DNA of 10,780 nt, taken from positions 1-10,780 of the forward strand of contig JAFGQA010000050.1 in assembly GCA_016935885.1 (NCBI GenBank). Direction: 5' to 3'. This document shows, piece by piece, positions 1-6,161 of this stretch (position 1 is its first letter; the number at the start of each line of letters is the position of its first letter). The notes beneath the pieces were generated by a model. It saw only the letters and a list, made by a program, of their open reading frames with translations. It ran no database searches and had not been told where the DNA came from. This stretch comes from Phycisphaerae bacterium. Lineage in GTDB: Bacteria > Planctomycetota > Phycisphaerae > UBA1845 > UTPLA1. The translations under genes and the position numbers were made by a program.

Positions 1-125
1 GCCGGGGGCTCTTGAACGTCGCTGCAAGCTGATTTGTCTTGGGCGATCTCAAGTTCCTCGCCATACCTACTCAAATGACGTACACCCATGACGATCCCAC
101 GACAAGTGCGCCCGGCCAATACCGC

Positions 126-165
126 GGGTGCGTGACAGTTTGGGCGGGTGCGTGACAGTTTGGGC
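126..165. repeat. 20-bp tandem duplication at element end
   Basis: The unit GGGTGCGTGACAGTTTGGGC occurs twice head to tail (126-145 and 146-165) with no mismatch. It duplicates exactly the terminal 20 bp of the family-A element. The other three copies do not have it. The target-site duplication lies outside the outer copy, so the duplication arose during or after insertion. Confidence 0.95.
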
Positions 166-287
166 GGGTGCCACTGGCAGCTTGCCTGCCAGTGTGTATA
201 CCCCATGCGCCCACCAGAGAGGCCGCACGGGCGGACAGGCCGACCGTGGCGCCCAGAATCGAACACCGCCGGAAACGTCATGGACCC
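126..287 (+). mobile_element. Family-A miniature inverted-repeat element, copy 1
   Basis: The core element is 146-287 (142 bp). It starts with GGGTGCGTGACA (146-157) and ends with CGTCATGGACCC (276-287), the inverted counterpart with two mismatches. The first 20 bp are duplicated in tandem, so the insertion begins at 126. It is flanked by CAATACCGC (117-125) and CAATGCCGC (288-296), an 8-of-9 direct repeat that I interpret as a target-site duplication. Inside are two hairpins: CACTGGCAG/CTGCCAGTG with loop CTTGC (172-194, perfect) and CACGGGCGG/CCGACCGTG with loop ACAGG (226-248, one mismatch). It has no transposase, so it would have moved in trans. It ends 45 bp before the archease start and may have displaced or supplied that gene's promoter. 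Other copies lie at 2663-2803, 6162-6303 and 10579-10684. Confidence 0.85.
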
Positions 288-332
288 CAATGCCGCTGCC
301 TTTGCCACGCGAACTTGCATCGCCGCCGAACG

Positions 333-770
333 ATGGATACAAAACACAGCATGGGCCAGGTCTATGAACTATTCGACCACACGGCCGACATCGGCATTCG
401 TGCGCGGGCGCCGACGATGGAGGGGCTGCTTCGGCCGGCCGCGGAGGGCCTGTACGCCGTGATAGGCGAACTGGTTGCCGGCGCGGAGGCAAAGCAGATG
501 ACGTGGAAGCTGGCCGGCGACGATGCTGCCGTGCTCCTGCGCGACTACTTGGCCGAGCTGCTCGTGCTGTTCGAACAAGACCGCCGTGTGGTCACGGAGC
601 CCGTTGTCAAGGAGTTCACGGATACGCTCCTGCTCGTCGAGGCGGACGCCTATTCAATCGACCGGGACCGCAGCGCTTATCACCGCGAGGTGAAGGCGGT
701 AACTTATCACGCGCTGGAGATCGTCGAGATACCGGGCGGCTATCAGGCCACGGTGATTGTGGATATCTAA
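333..770 (+). CDS. Archease, RtcB-activating protein
   Basis: A 145-residue protein of the archease family, the small cytosolic metal-binding factor that speeds guanylylation and turnover of the RNA ligase RtcB. Family features are visible: DHTADIGI near residues 15-22, the amphipathic stretch DYLAELLVLFE (71-81), KAVTYHALEI (121-130), and the C-terminal VIVDI, whose terminal Asp-Ile is typical of the family. The length matches the usual 140 or so. I chose ATG 333 because the preceding open frame back to 168 is translated mobile-element DNA; ATG 351 (MGQVYELFDH) is an equally plausible start. Neither has a clear Shine-Dalgarno sequence. rtcB follows 171 bp downstream on the same strand, the usual partner arrangement. 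The protein's identity is nearly certain; the exact start is not. Confidence 0.95.
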   Translation: MDTKHSMGQVYELFDHTADIGIRARAPTMEGLLRPAAEGLYAVIGELVAGAEAKQMTWKLAGDDAAVLLRDYLAELLVLFEQDRRVVTEPVVKEFTDTLLLVEADAYSIDRDRSAYHREVKAVTYHALEIVEIPGGYQATVIVDI

Positions 771-784
771 TACCTACGGAACAG

Positions 785-808
785 ATCGATCGGGATGAAC
801 CGATCGAT
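785..808 (+). promoter_or_regulatory. Perfect 9-bp hairpin after archease
   Basis: ATCGATCGG (785-793) pairs perfectly with CCGATCGAT (800-808) across the six-base loop GATGAA. It starts 14 bp after the archease stop codon. No T-run follows, so it does not look like a standard intrinsic terminator. It might be an RNA processing or stabilising hairpin between archease and rtcB, or a protein-binding palindrome. Its function is unknown. Confidence 0.5.
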
Positions 809-888
809 GGAAGCCGGGCCGGGCTCCAAGGAACGCAGGACGAGCCGCGAGCTTCAGCCCGCGCGGCCTTAAGGGCGGCGTGTTTGTT

Positions 889-908
889 CCGAGTTCGAAA
901 CAACTCGG
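889..908 (+). promoter_or_regulatory. Hairpin in the rtcB leader
   Basis: CCGAGTT (889-895) pairs with AACTCGG (902-908) around the loop CGAAAC, ending 33 bp before the rtcB start codon. It is the second hairpin of the 171-bp archease-rtcB spacer. It could affect rtcB translation or transcription. No known riboswitch class is recognisable. Confidence 0.4.
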
Positions 909-941
909 CCGACGTCCCCGAGTAGGAATGGACATAAGAGA

Positions 942-2402
942 ATGGGCAAGCCATATACGGGACCTATCGAGCGCGTCGACGACTGTCGATGGTTGATTCC
1001 AAAGTCGTACAAGCCCCACATGCGCGTCGACGGGATGATCTACGCCGACGACGCAATGATCGACGCCGTCAAGAGCGACCAATCCCCCGAGCAGGTGGCC
1101 AACGTCGCCTGCCTGCCGGGCATCGTCGGCCGCTCGCTGGCCATGCCCGACATCCACTGGGGCTACGGCTTCTGCATCGGCGGTGTCGCGGCGACGGACC
1201 CCGAACGGGGCGGCGTCATCAGCCCGGGCGGCGTCGGCTACGACATCAACTGCGGCGTCCGGCTGATCAGGACGAACCTGGTGCGCAAGGACGTCGAGCC
1301 GCGCATGGAGGAACTGGTCGATCGGCTGTTTGCTGACATTCCCTGTGGCGTCGGTCGAGGCGGCAAGATCAAGTTCAGCAGGGGCGAATTGCACAAGATC
1401 GTCGAGGAGGGCTCGCCGTACGTCGTCCGGCGCGGCCTCGGCTGGGATTCCGATATCGCCATGACCGAGGCGGACGGCTGTCTGAAAAACGCCCGACCCG
1501 ATTTCGTCTCCAACCGCGCCTACGACCGCGGGGCGGACCAGTGCGGCACCCTCGGCAGCGGGAACCACTTCATCGAAGTCCAGGTCATCGACGAGGTCCA
1601 CGACCCCGACACAGCCCGCGCCCTGGGCCTCGAAAAAGGACAGATCACGGTCATGATCCACTCCGGCTCCCGCGCCTTGGGCTATCAGGTCTGCGACGAC
1701 GCGATCAAGGAACTGCGAGATGTCCCGCAGCAATACGGCATCAGCCTGCCCGACCGGCAGCTTGTCTGCGCACCGGTCCGCTCACCGGAGGGCGAGAAGT
1801 ACATCGGTGCCATGCGGGCCGCCGCAAACTTCGCCTGGGCAAACCGTCAGATCATGACCCACCTGGCGAGGCAGACCTTCGCCAAGTTCTTCGGCAAGCC
1901 GGCCGAGCGACTCGGCATGACGATGCTGTACGACGTCGCCCACAACATCGCCAAAATGGAGCCGTACGAGGTCGAAGGCGAGCAGCGGCTACTATGCGTC
2001 CACCGCAAGGGCGCCACCCGCGCCTTTCCCCCGGGCCATCCAGAACTGCCCGACGCCTACAAGGCCGTTGGCCAGCCCGTCCTGATCCCCGGCGATATGG
2101 GCACACACAGCTACGTCCTCGTCGGCCAACCGGGCGCGATGGAGCACACATTCGGCAGCAGTTGTCACGGTGCCGGCCGCACGATGTCCCGCAGCGCCGC
2201 CATCCGCGCGAGCAAGGGACGATCCATCTACAAGGAGCTGTTGGCCCGCGGTGTCATCGCCCGGGCCCGGGGCCGCACAGGTCTGGCCGAGGAACAGCCG
2301 GAGGCCTACAAGGATGTTACCGAGGTCGTCAACGTGCTGCACAACGCGGGAATCAGTCGGCGTGTGGTGCGGATGCGACCGTTGGGGGTCATCAAAGGGT
2401 AG
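942..2402 (+). CDS. rtcB: RNA ligase RtcB (3'-phosphate/2',3'-cyclic phosphate to 5'-OH)
   Basis: A 486-residue GTP- and Mn-dependent RNA ligase joining 3'-phosphate or 2',3'-cyclic-phosphate ends to 5'-OH ends, as in RNA repair or tRNA splicing. It matches the long, archaeal-type form (Pyrococcus horikoshii enzyme about 481 residues), not the shorter E. coli form. All catalytic residues appear at the expected spacing: Asp101 and Cys104 in YDINCGVR, His209 in GSGNHFIE, His240 in MIHSGSR, His334 in YDVAHNIAK, the predicted guanylylated His409 in SSCHGAGR, and Lys485 in the C-terminal GVIKG. CVHRKGATRAFPPGHPEL (352-369) is a further family signature. The start has only a weak purine-rich stretch (AAGAGA) upstream. 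The frame is intact, so the enzyme should be active. Archease lies immediately upstream. Confidence 0.98.
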   Translation: MGKPYTGPIERVDDCRWLIPKSYKPHMRVDGMIYADDAMIDAVKSDQSPEQVANVACLPGIVGRSLAMPDIHWGYGFCIGGVAATDPERGGVISPGGVGYDINCGVRLIRTNLVRKDVEPRMEELVDRLFADIPCGVGRGGKIKFSRGELHKIVEEGSPYVVRRGLGWDSDIAMTEADGCLKNARPDFVSNRAYDRGADQCGTLGSGNHFIEVQVIDEVHDPDTARALGLEKGQITVMIHSGSRALGYQVCDDAIKELRDVPQQYGISLPDRQLVCAPVRSPEGEKYIGAMRAAANFAWANRQIMTHLARQTFAKFFGKPAERLGMTMLYDVAHNIAKMEPYEVEGEQRLLCVHRKGATRAFPPGHPELPDAYKAVGQPVLIPGDMGTHSYVLVGQPGAMEHTFGSSCHGAGRTMSRSAAIRASKGRSIYKELLARGVIARARGRTGLAEEQPEAYKDVTEVVNVLHNAGISRRVVRMRPLGVIKG

Positions 2403-2416
2403 CAGCCCGTGGCAAA

Positions 2417-2473
2417 ACTGTGGCACCGCCGTCTCGGCGGTGGATTCACGGGCTTTGGCGCCCGTGCCACAGT
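2417..2473. repeat. Family-B double-hairpin repeat, copy 1
   Basis: The 57-bp unit is bounded by the perfect inverted repeat ACTGTGGCAC (2417-2426) and GTGCCACAGT (2464-2473). It contains two hairpins: CACCGCCG-TCT-CGGCGGTG (2424-2442) and CACGGGC-TTTGGC-GCCCGTG (2447-2466). It starts 14 bp after the rtcB stop codon. No T-run follows, though the structure might still protect the 3' end of the rtcB transcript. A second, inverted copy at 3958-4014 keeps the loops but has paired changes in the stems. Confidence 0.8.
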
Positions 2474-2662
2474 CGCAGGCAAGCGTGAACTCCTCTGGTA
2501 GCCGAAACGTCGGGTGCCGCGACACGCCTGACACGGTGTGTCGCCAACGTACGAGGGCGCCACCGGTGGACCACCCGTCGACGAACACGGGCAGGCAGAC
2601 GACCTGCGGCACAAGCAGGAACCGTCTGCCGGCAAGCGACACCAGTCAAGCCGATGGTCGTT
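2474..2662. other. Gene-free spacer with isolated hairpins
   Basis: This 189-bp stretch between two repeat elements holds no supported gene. It has a good hairpin at 2594-2630: GGCAGACG and CCTGC pair with GCAGG and CGTCTGCC, giving 8 plus 5 base pairs with a one-versus-three-base internal bulge and the loop GGCACAA. It also has an imperfect hairpin at 2521-2542 (GACACGCC/GGTGTGTC, one mismatch) and the 10-bp palindrome CCACCGGTGG at 2560-2569. An open frame crosses it on the - strand but resembles nothing I know. It could be a structured RNA, a decayed mobile element or a transcript 3' region. Confidence 0.4.
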
Positions 2663-2803
2663 GGGTCCGTGACACTTCCGGCGGCATGCGATTCTGGGTG
2701 CCACGGGCGGCTTGTCCGCCCGTGCGGGCTCTCTGGTGGGCGCGGGGGCATACGCACTGGCAGGCAAGCTGCCAGTGGCACCCGCCCAGACTGTCACGGA
2801 CCC
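2663..2803 (-). mobile_element. Family-A miniature inverted-repeat element, copy 2
   Basis: This is the cleanest copy: 141 bp bounded by GGGTCCGTGACA (2663-2674) and its exact reverse complement TGTCACGGACCC (2792-2803), with weaker matching extending to about 22 bp. The flanks TGGTCGTT (2655-2662) and TGGTCGGTT (2804-2812) match apart from one base gap, consistent with an old 8-9-bp target-site duplication. Hairpins are CACGGGCGG-CTTGT-CCGCCCGTG (2702-2724) and CACTGGCAG-GCAAG-CTGCCAGTG (2755-2777), both nine perfect pairs. It is inverted relative to copy 1. It ends 15 bp beyond the stop codon of the - strand CAP gene, so its hairpins would lie in that gene's 3' untranslated region. Confidence 0.88.
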
Positions 2804-2818
2804 TGGTCGGTTCTGCTA

Positions 2819-3802
2819 TCAGTTCAGCGGGCCCAGACCCAGGTTGACGATCACGGTGGTGCCGTCCACCAAGTCCACCTTGATGTTTGGATCGCCGTTG
2901 CCAATCGTGAGAAGCTGCGTCTGGCCAGTCGCAAAGCGCAGCGTGTAGGTACCTGCCTGAAGAACTTCAAACGAGTAGCCACCACCCGCGTTGGTCGTCT
3001 TCGAGACCGAGGCGAGTGTGACGGTGGCACTGCTGACACCTTCGCCATAGTCGTACAGGTTGTTATTGTTCGCGTCGTTGTAGACTACGCCGAGCACGAA
3101 CGTGTTGTCTGAGACGGACAGGCCGTAGTCCTGCGTCTGCATGATGGAGTCGAAGGTGGTGCCGTTTTGCGTGTAGTTGCCGCGGACGATGCCGATGCCG
3201 ACCTCCCGAAACCTGTCGTTTAGCATCGTGACGCGGTGCCCACGGCCGCTGATCCCGGCGTCGACGAATAGGTCCTCGTGCTGACCCTCGACCGTGGCGG
3301 CTTCATCGAGCGGGCCCGTCGTGCCACGCCAGGCCAGATTCTCGCCCGCCGCCGTGAAGACGTAGCCCGCCGCGTTCATGCGATCGAAGGGCGTCACGCC
3401 CTCAGGCGCGTTGTGCTCGAAGTAATCCCTGTCGAGCATATCCTGACTGTGGGTCTCGGCGCTCTGGTTTAGTTCGTCGTTCAGCGCCACGGGCGGCTTC
3501 GGCGTCGTATCGAGTTGGCCTGGAATGCCTTCGTCGATGGCGATGCCGGCAGCGGCGGCTTCCGAACCAGGCTTGAGCCGGGCACGATTGATCCGTTCCA
3601 GTGAGAGTTGCTCGAGCAACGAGGCGCTGACCGACAGCGTGGCGGAGCCACCGGTAACGTTGCCACTACCGCCGCCGCCTGAACCGCCTCCCGACCCGGG
3701 CACCGAGCCGGTCGGGGCCACGTTGCAGCCGGCAAAGACCGCAGTGGCGATGATACATAGTCCGCGTTTCCACCGTGTGCGTCGAGCCAAGCCTTTCATC
3801 AT
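2819..3802 (-). CDS. CAP-domain lipoprotein with SdrD-B-like C-terminal domain
   Basis: A 327-residue predicted exported lipoprotein. Residues 1-26 form a basic then hydrophobic signal ending in VFAGC, a lipobox with Cys26 as the lipidation site. A Gly/Ser-rich linker follows (about 32-53). Residues 60-230 form a CAP/SCP-like (YkwD-type) domain with ETHSQDM (His118), RDYFEHNAPEG (126-135), AAGENLAW (Glu154), GHRVTML (His189) and FREVGIGI (Glu200), so the usual His/Glu site appears intact. Residues 235-292 (GVVYNDANNNNLYDYGEG onward) resemble an SdrD-B/Cna-B-like beta-sandwich with an Asp/Asn-rich, possibly Ca-binding loop. The biochemical role of bacterial CAP proteins is poorly defined. The gene begins with two ATGs; AGGA lies 2 bases before the first and 5 before the second (3799), so 3799 may be the real start. 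It is transcribed divergently from the symporter gene. Confidence 0.9.
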   Translation of the reverse strand: MMKGLARRTRWKRGLCIIATAVFAGCNVAPTGSVPGSGGGSGGGGSGNVTGGSATLSVSASLLEQLSLERINRARLKPGSEAAAAGIAIDEGIPGQLDTTPKPPVALNDELNQSAETHSQDMLDRDYFEHNAPEGVTPFDRMNAAGYVFTAAGENLAWRGTTGPLDEAATVEGQHEDLFVDAGISGRGHRVTMLNDRFREVGIGIVRGNYTQNGTTFDSIMQTQDYGLSVSDNTFVLGVVYNDANNNNLYDYGEGVSSATVTLASVSKTTNAGGGYSFEVLQAGTYTLRFATGQTQLLTIGNGDPNIKVDLVDGTTVIVNLGLGPLN

Positions 3803-3840
3803 CGTCCTAGAACCCCGATACGAGGAAACGAATCACGCGA

Positions 3841-3855
3841 GGAAAGCAGCTTTCC
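3841..3855. promoter_or_regulatory. 15-bp palindrome upstream of CAP gene
   Basis: GGAAAGC-A-GCTTTCC is a perfect palindrome around a central base, 38 bp upstream of the CAP gene start in the divergent spacer. Its position and symmetry fit a dimeric regulator's operator, but no regulator gene is nearby and there is no second copy in the window. Alternatively it is a chance palindrome or the edge of a repeat. Confidence 0.25.
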
Positions 3856-3893
3856 AAGAGCGCGTCCTCAAACCACCTCGGCACCGCCGCTTG

Positions 3894-4029
3894 GAAGCTG
3901 TTTCAGAACCCTGTACTACTAACGACGAGTTGGAATCTTCGCGTCTCGCGAAGAAACCTGTGGCACCGGCGCCAAAGCCGGTGGGGTCACACGGGCGGGA
4001 CGCCCGTGCCATAGTCCTGAAACAGCTTC
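3894..4029. mobile_element. 136-bp element with 13-bp terminal inverted repeats
   Basis: GAAGCTGTTTCAG (3894-3906) and its exact reverse complement CTGAAACAGCTTC (4017-4029) bound a 136-bp segment packed with structure: a hairpin TCTTCGCG-TCT-CGCGAAGA (3936-3954) and the double-hairpin family-B unit (3958-4014). I found no convincing direct repeat outside the ends, so transposition is unproven. The ends differ from those of family A. It lies in the middle of the divergent spacer between the CAP lipoprotein and symporter genes and so may separate their promoters. Confidence 0.5.
3958..4014. repeat. Family-B double-hairpin repeat, copy 2 (inverted)
   Basis: Two hairpins lie in tandem: CACCGGC-GCCAAA-GCCGGTG (3964-3983) and CACGGGCG-GGA-CGCCCGTG (3990-4008), enclosed by CTGTGGCAC and GTGCCATAG. 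Read on the - strand it aligns with copy 1 (2417-2473): the loops TCY and TTTGGC are kept, whereas stem positions change on both sides so that pairing is preserved. Confidence 0.78.
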
Positions 4030-4044
4030 TCAAAGTCGTGCCGT

Positions 4045-4062
4045 CACGGGCTTTGGCGCCCG
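4045..4062. repeat. Solitary family-B half hairpin
   Basis: CACGGGC-TTTGGC-GCCCG repeats the second hairpin of family-B copy 1 (2447-2466) nearly exactly, but the last two stem bases are lost (GA in place of TG). No partner hairpin is visible. It looks like a fragment or decayed copy 15 bp beyond the 136-bp element. Confidence 0.55.
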
Positions 4063-4096
4063 GACCACGCAGGCCGTAGGACGCGATCTAAGTATA

Positions 4097-4144
4097 GCAT
4101 GTTCTCCGCTGGCTGGCGTGTCGTGACGGCGTCCTGGAACATGC
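4097..4144. promoter_or_regulatory. Separated 8-bp inverted repeat upstream of symporter
   Basis: GCATGTTC (4097-4104) and GAACATGC (4137-4144) are perfect inverted repeats 32 bp apart. They lie 100-150 bp upstream of the symporter start, with a TATAGC just before the left arm. They could be paired half-sites for a regulator or a long hairpin. The evidence is positional only. Confidence 0.25.
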
Positions 4145-4246
4145 GCTGCCGGATATCCGCACTTCACTCCTGGCATTGCTTCTTGCCCTGGGGCGGCACA
4201 GAATAGCGTCTTTCCACGCGACCGCCGAAATCACTCGGAGCCGTCG

Positions 4247-6085
4247 ATGAAGACCTTCAAAGCCTTCACCGTCTGGATCGACAGCGTTGTCTGGACGCCT
4301 TATCTGTTTTTCTTGCTTCTTGGCTGCGGGTTGCTGTTTTCGATCGTAACGAAGTTCGTGCAACGGCGGGCCTTGACCCACGGCATCCACTGCATCCGCG
4401 GCATGTACGACCGACCCGGCGATACGGGACACATCTCGCATTTTCAGGCCCTCTGCGCCGCCCTGTCGGCCACGATCGGCCTGGGCAACATCGCCGGCGT
4501 GGCCACGGCGGTCACGGTTGGCGGTCCCGGCGCGGTCTTCTGGATGTGGGTCGTGGGTTTCTTCGGCATGGCCGTCAAATTCGTCGAGTGCACGCTCGCG
4601 GTGATGTTCCGCGACGAGCGCGACGTGCCAGATCCCAGTGCGCCGGCGTTGGTTGAGAAGGACGCCGAGACCCGCGTACTTGAGTATGCGGGTCAGGAGT
4701 CGCCGGAACCCGGCGCCGCCGCGATGGGACGCGGCGAGGTCCGCGGCGGGCCCATGTGGTACATCCAGAAGGCCATGGTCGAACCACTGAGGGCCAAGAA
4801 CCACCCCGCCTGGATCCTTTTCAAGATCCTCGCCGTGGTCTACGCCGCCGTCATCGCGATCTGCTCGTTCGGCAGCGGCAACATGTACCAATCCTGGAAC
4901 GTCGGCAACACGGTGAACACCACGTTCGGAGTCGATCAGAGGGTCACCGGCATCGCCGTCGCCTTCCTGGTCTCGCTGGTCATCATCGGCGGGATCAGAC
5001 GCATCGGGGCGGTGGCGAGCAAGCTCGTGCCGCTGATGTGTGTGGTGTACGTCCTCGGCGCACTGGCAGCCCTGGTGCGGAATGCCCCCGTCATTCCGGA
5101 GATGTTCGCCTTAATCTTCAAAGCCGCCTTCAGCCAGACCGCGGGTGAAGGCGCGTTTGCGGGAATCGGTGTGTACGCCGCCTTCAGGGTGGGCCTGCAA
5201 AGGGCCTTGTTCTCGAACGAGGCCGGTCAGGGCTCGGCCGCCATCGCCCACTCCGCGGCAAGAACGGAAGAACCCATCCGGGAAGGAGTCGTCGCCTCCA
5301 TCGGACCGTTCGTCGACACCTTGATCATCTGCACCATGACGGCCCTGGTCATCCTCAGCACCGGCGTCTGGAATCGCCCGCCGGTCGGCACCGTAACGGA
5401 AGCCCAAGGAAATGAGATCACCGTCCTGATGACGGCCGACCAGGGGCTGCCGGAGATACTCCGGGCGCCGCACTACGCCGACCTGGCCGACCCGGACGTC
5501 AAGCTGTGGGTGCTGGTCGATCGTCCGAGGGGCGAGGCCCCAACCAGGCTGACCGCAAAGGCCAAGGCGCTGGAGAACCTCACGCCCGAGGCGCTCTCGC
5601 GGTTGTCCTCCTTCAGGATGACCCTGACGCGCGAGGAAGAGGCCGACGACCCGGAGAAGTACGCCAACCACGAGGCCATGATCAAGCCCGGCCAGCCGGT
5701 GCACCTGGCGCTCGACGGCGCCCAAATCACACGCTTTGCGTTGGACACACTCGGCGTTGGCGTCGGCCGGTGGATCATCGTCGTAGCCGTCTGTCTATTT
5801 GCCTTCAGCACCATGATCAGTTGGAGCTACTACGGGGAGAAGGGGACCGAGTATCTGCTCGGCCCGGGTGCCATCCTGCCGTACAAGATCCTGTTCGTCA
5901 TCGCCATCTTCATGGGATGCGTAATCCAACACTTCGAGACGGTCTACAATTTCGCCGATGCGATGGTCGGCCTGACGGTCTTCTGCAACCTGCCGGCCTG
6001 CCTGATCCTGCTGCCCACGCTGGTCCGTGCCGCGAGACACTACTTCAACCGTCTCGACACGGGCCAGATGCCACGGACGAGATAG
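4247..6085 (+). CDS. Sodium:alanine/glycine symporter, AGCS family, with extra loops
   Basis: A 612-residue integral membrane protein of the AGCS family (AlsT/AgcS-like), importing alanine, glycine or a related amino acid with Na+. Family motifs are clear: ATIGLGNIAGVATAVTVGGP (75-94), GGPMWYI (167-173), GNMYQSWN (211-218), RALFSNEAGQGSAAIAHSAA (319-338), and the late FAFSTMISWSYYGEKG (518-533). About ten hydrophobic segments are apparent. It is much longer than the usual 450-500 residues. One extra loop lies at about 124-165, before GGPMWYI. A larger polar insert at about 376-492 follows TGVWN and holds several charged helices but no recognised fold. ATG 4247 has CGGAG at 4236-4240, six bases away, a good ribosome binding site. 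Substrate specificity cannot be assigned. Confidence 0.93.
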   Translation: MKTFKAFTVWIDSVVWTPYLFFLLLGCGLLFSIVTKFVQRRALTHGIHCIRGMYDRPGDTGHISHFQALCAALSATIGLGNIAGVATAVTVGGPGAVFWMWVVGFFGMAVKFVECTLAVMFRDERDVPDPSAPALVEKDAETRVLEYAGQESPEPGAAAMGRGEVRGGPMWYIQKAMVEPLRAKNHPAWILFKILAVVYAAVIAICSFGSGNMYQSWNVGNTVNTTFGVDQRVTGIAVAFLVSLVIIGGIRRIGAVASKLVPLMCVVYVLGALAALVRNAPVIPEMFALIFKAAFSQTAGEGAFAGIGVYAAFRVGLQRALFSNEAGQGSAAIAHSAARTEEPIREGVVASIGPFVDTLIICTMTALVILSTGVWNRPPVGTVTEAQGNEITVLMTADQGLPEILRAPHYADLADPDVKLWVLVDRPRGEAPTRLTAKAKALENLTPEALSRLSSFRMTLTREEEADDPEKYANHEAMIKPGQPVHLALDGAQITRFALDTLGVGVGRWIIVVAVCLFAFSTMISWSYYGEKGTEYLLGPGAILPYKILFVIAIFMGCVIQHFETVYNFADAMVGLTVFCNLPACLILLPTLVRAARHYFNRLDTGQMPRTR

Positions 6086-6161
6086 TGCCGAGCCTACGTG
6101 CCTGCACAACGCGATTGAAACGGGGGGGAAGCCGGCGAAGTCCTTGAAGTCCCGAGGAAGC

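Noticed and set aside
250..275. On the - strand, GTTCGATTCTGGGCGCCA (and TTCGATTCCGGGTGCCA in copy 3) looks like a tRNA T-loop plus acceptor end.
   Set aside because: The bases around the loop do not form a T-stem in any copy and no other tRNA arms are present; the stretch is part of the family-A element.
774..1733. Long - strand open frame antisense to rtcB (about 319 residues).
   Set aside because: Composition is Asp/Ala/Val-rich, as expected for the antisense frame of a high-GC gene, and it conflicts with an unmistakable rtcB.
2403..2480. Family-B hairpins as the intrinsic terminator of rtcB.
   Set aside because: No T-run follows either hairpin; the repeated, inverted occurrence elsewhere fits a dispersed repeat better.
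1992..2642. A 216-residue - strand open frame covering the end of rtcB and the spacer.
   Set aside because: Most is the antisense of rtcB and of the family-B repeat; the N-terminal 60 residues match no family I know and there is no supporting start signal.
3885..4040. Target-site duplication around the 136-bp element.
   Set aside because: The flanks (ending CGCTTG and starting TCAAAG) share no convincing direct repeat, so its mobility is left open.
6109..6120. GATTGAAACGGG resembles the 3' end of many CRISPR repeats.
   Set aside because: It occurs once, with no repeated unit or spacers nearby.
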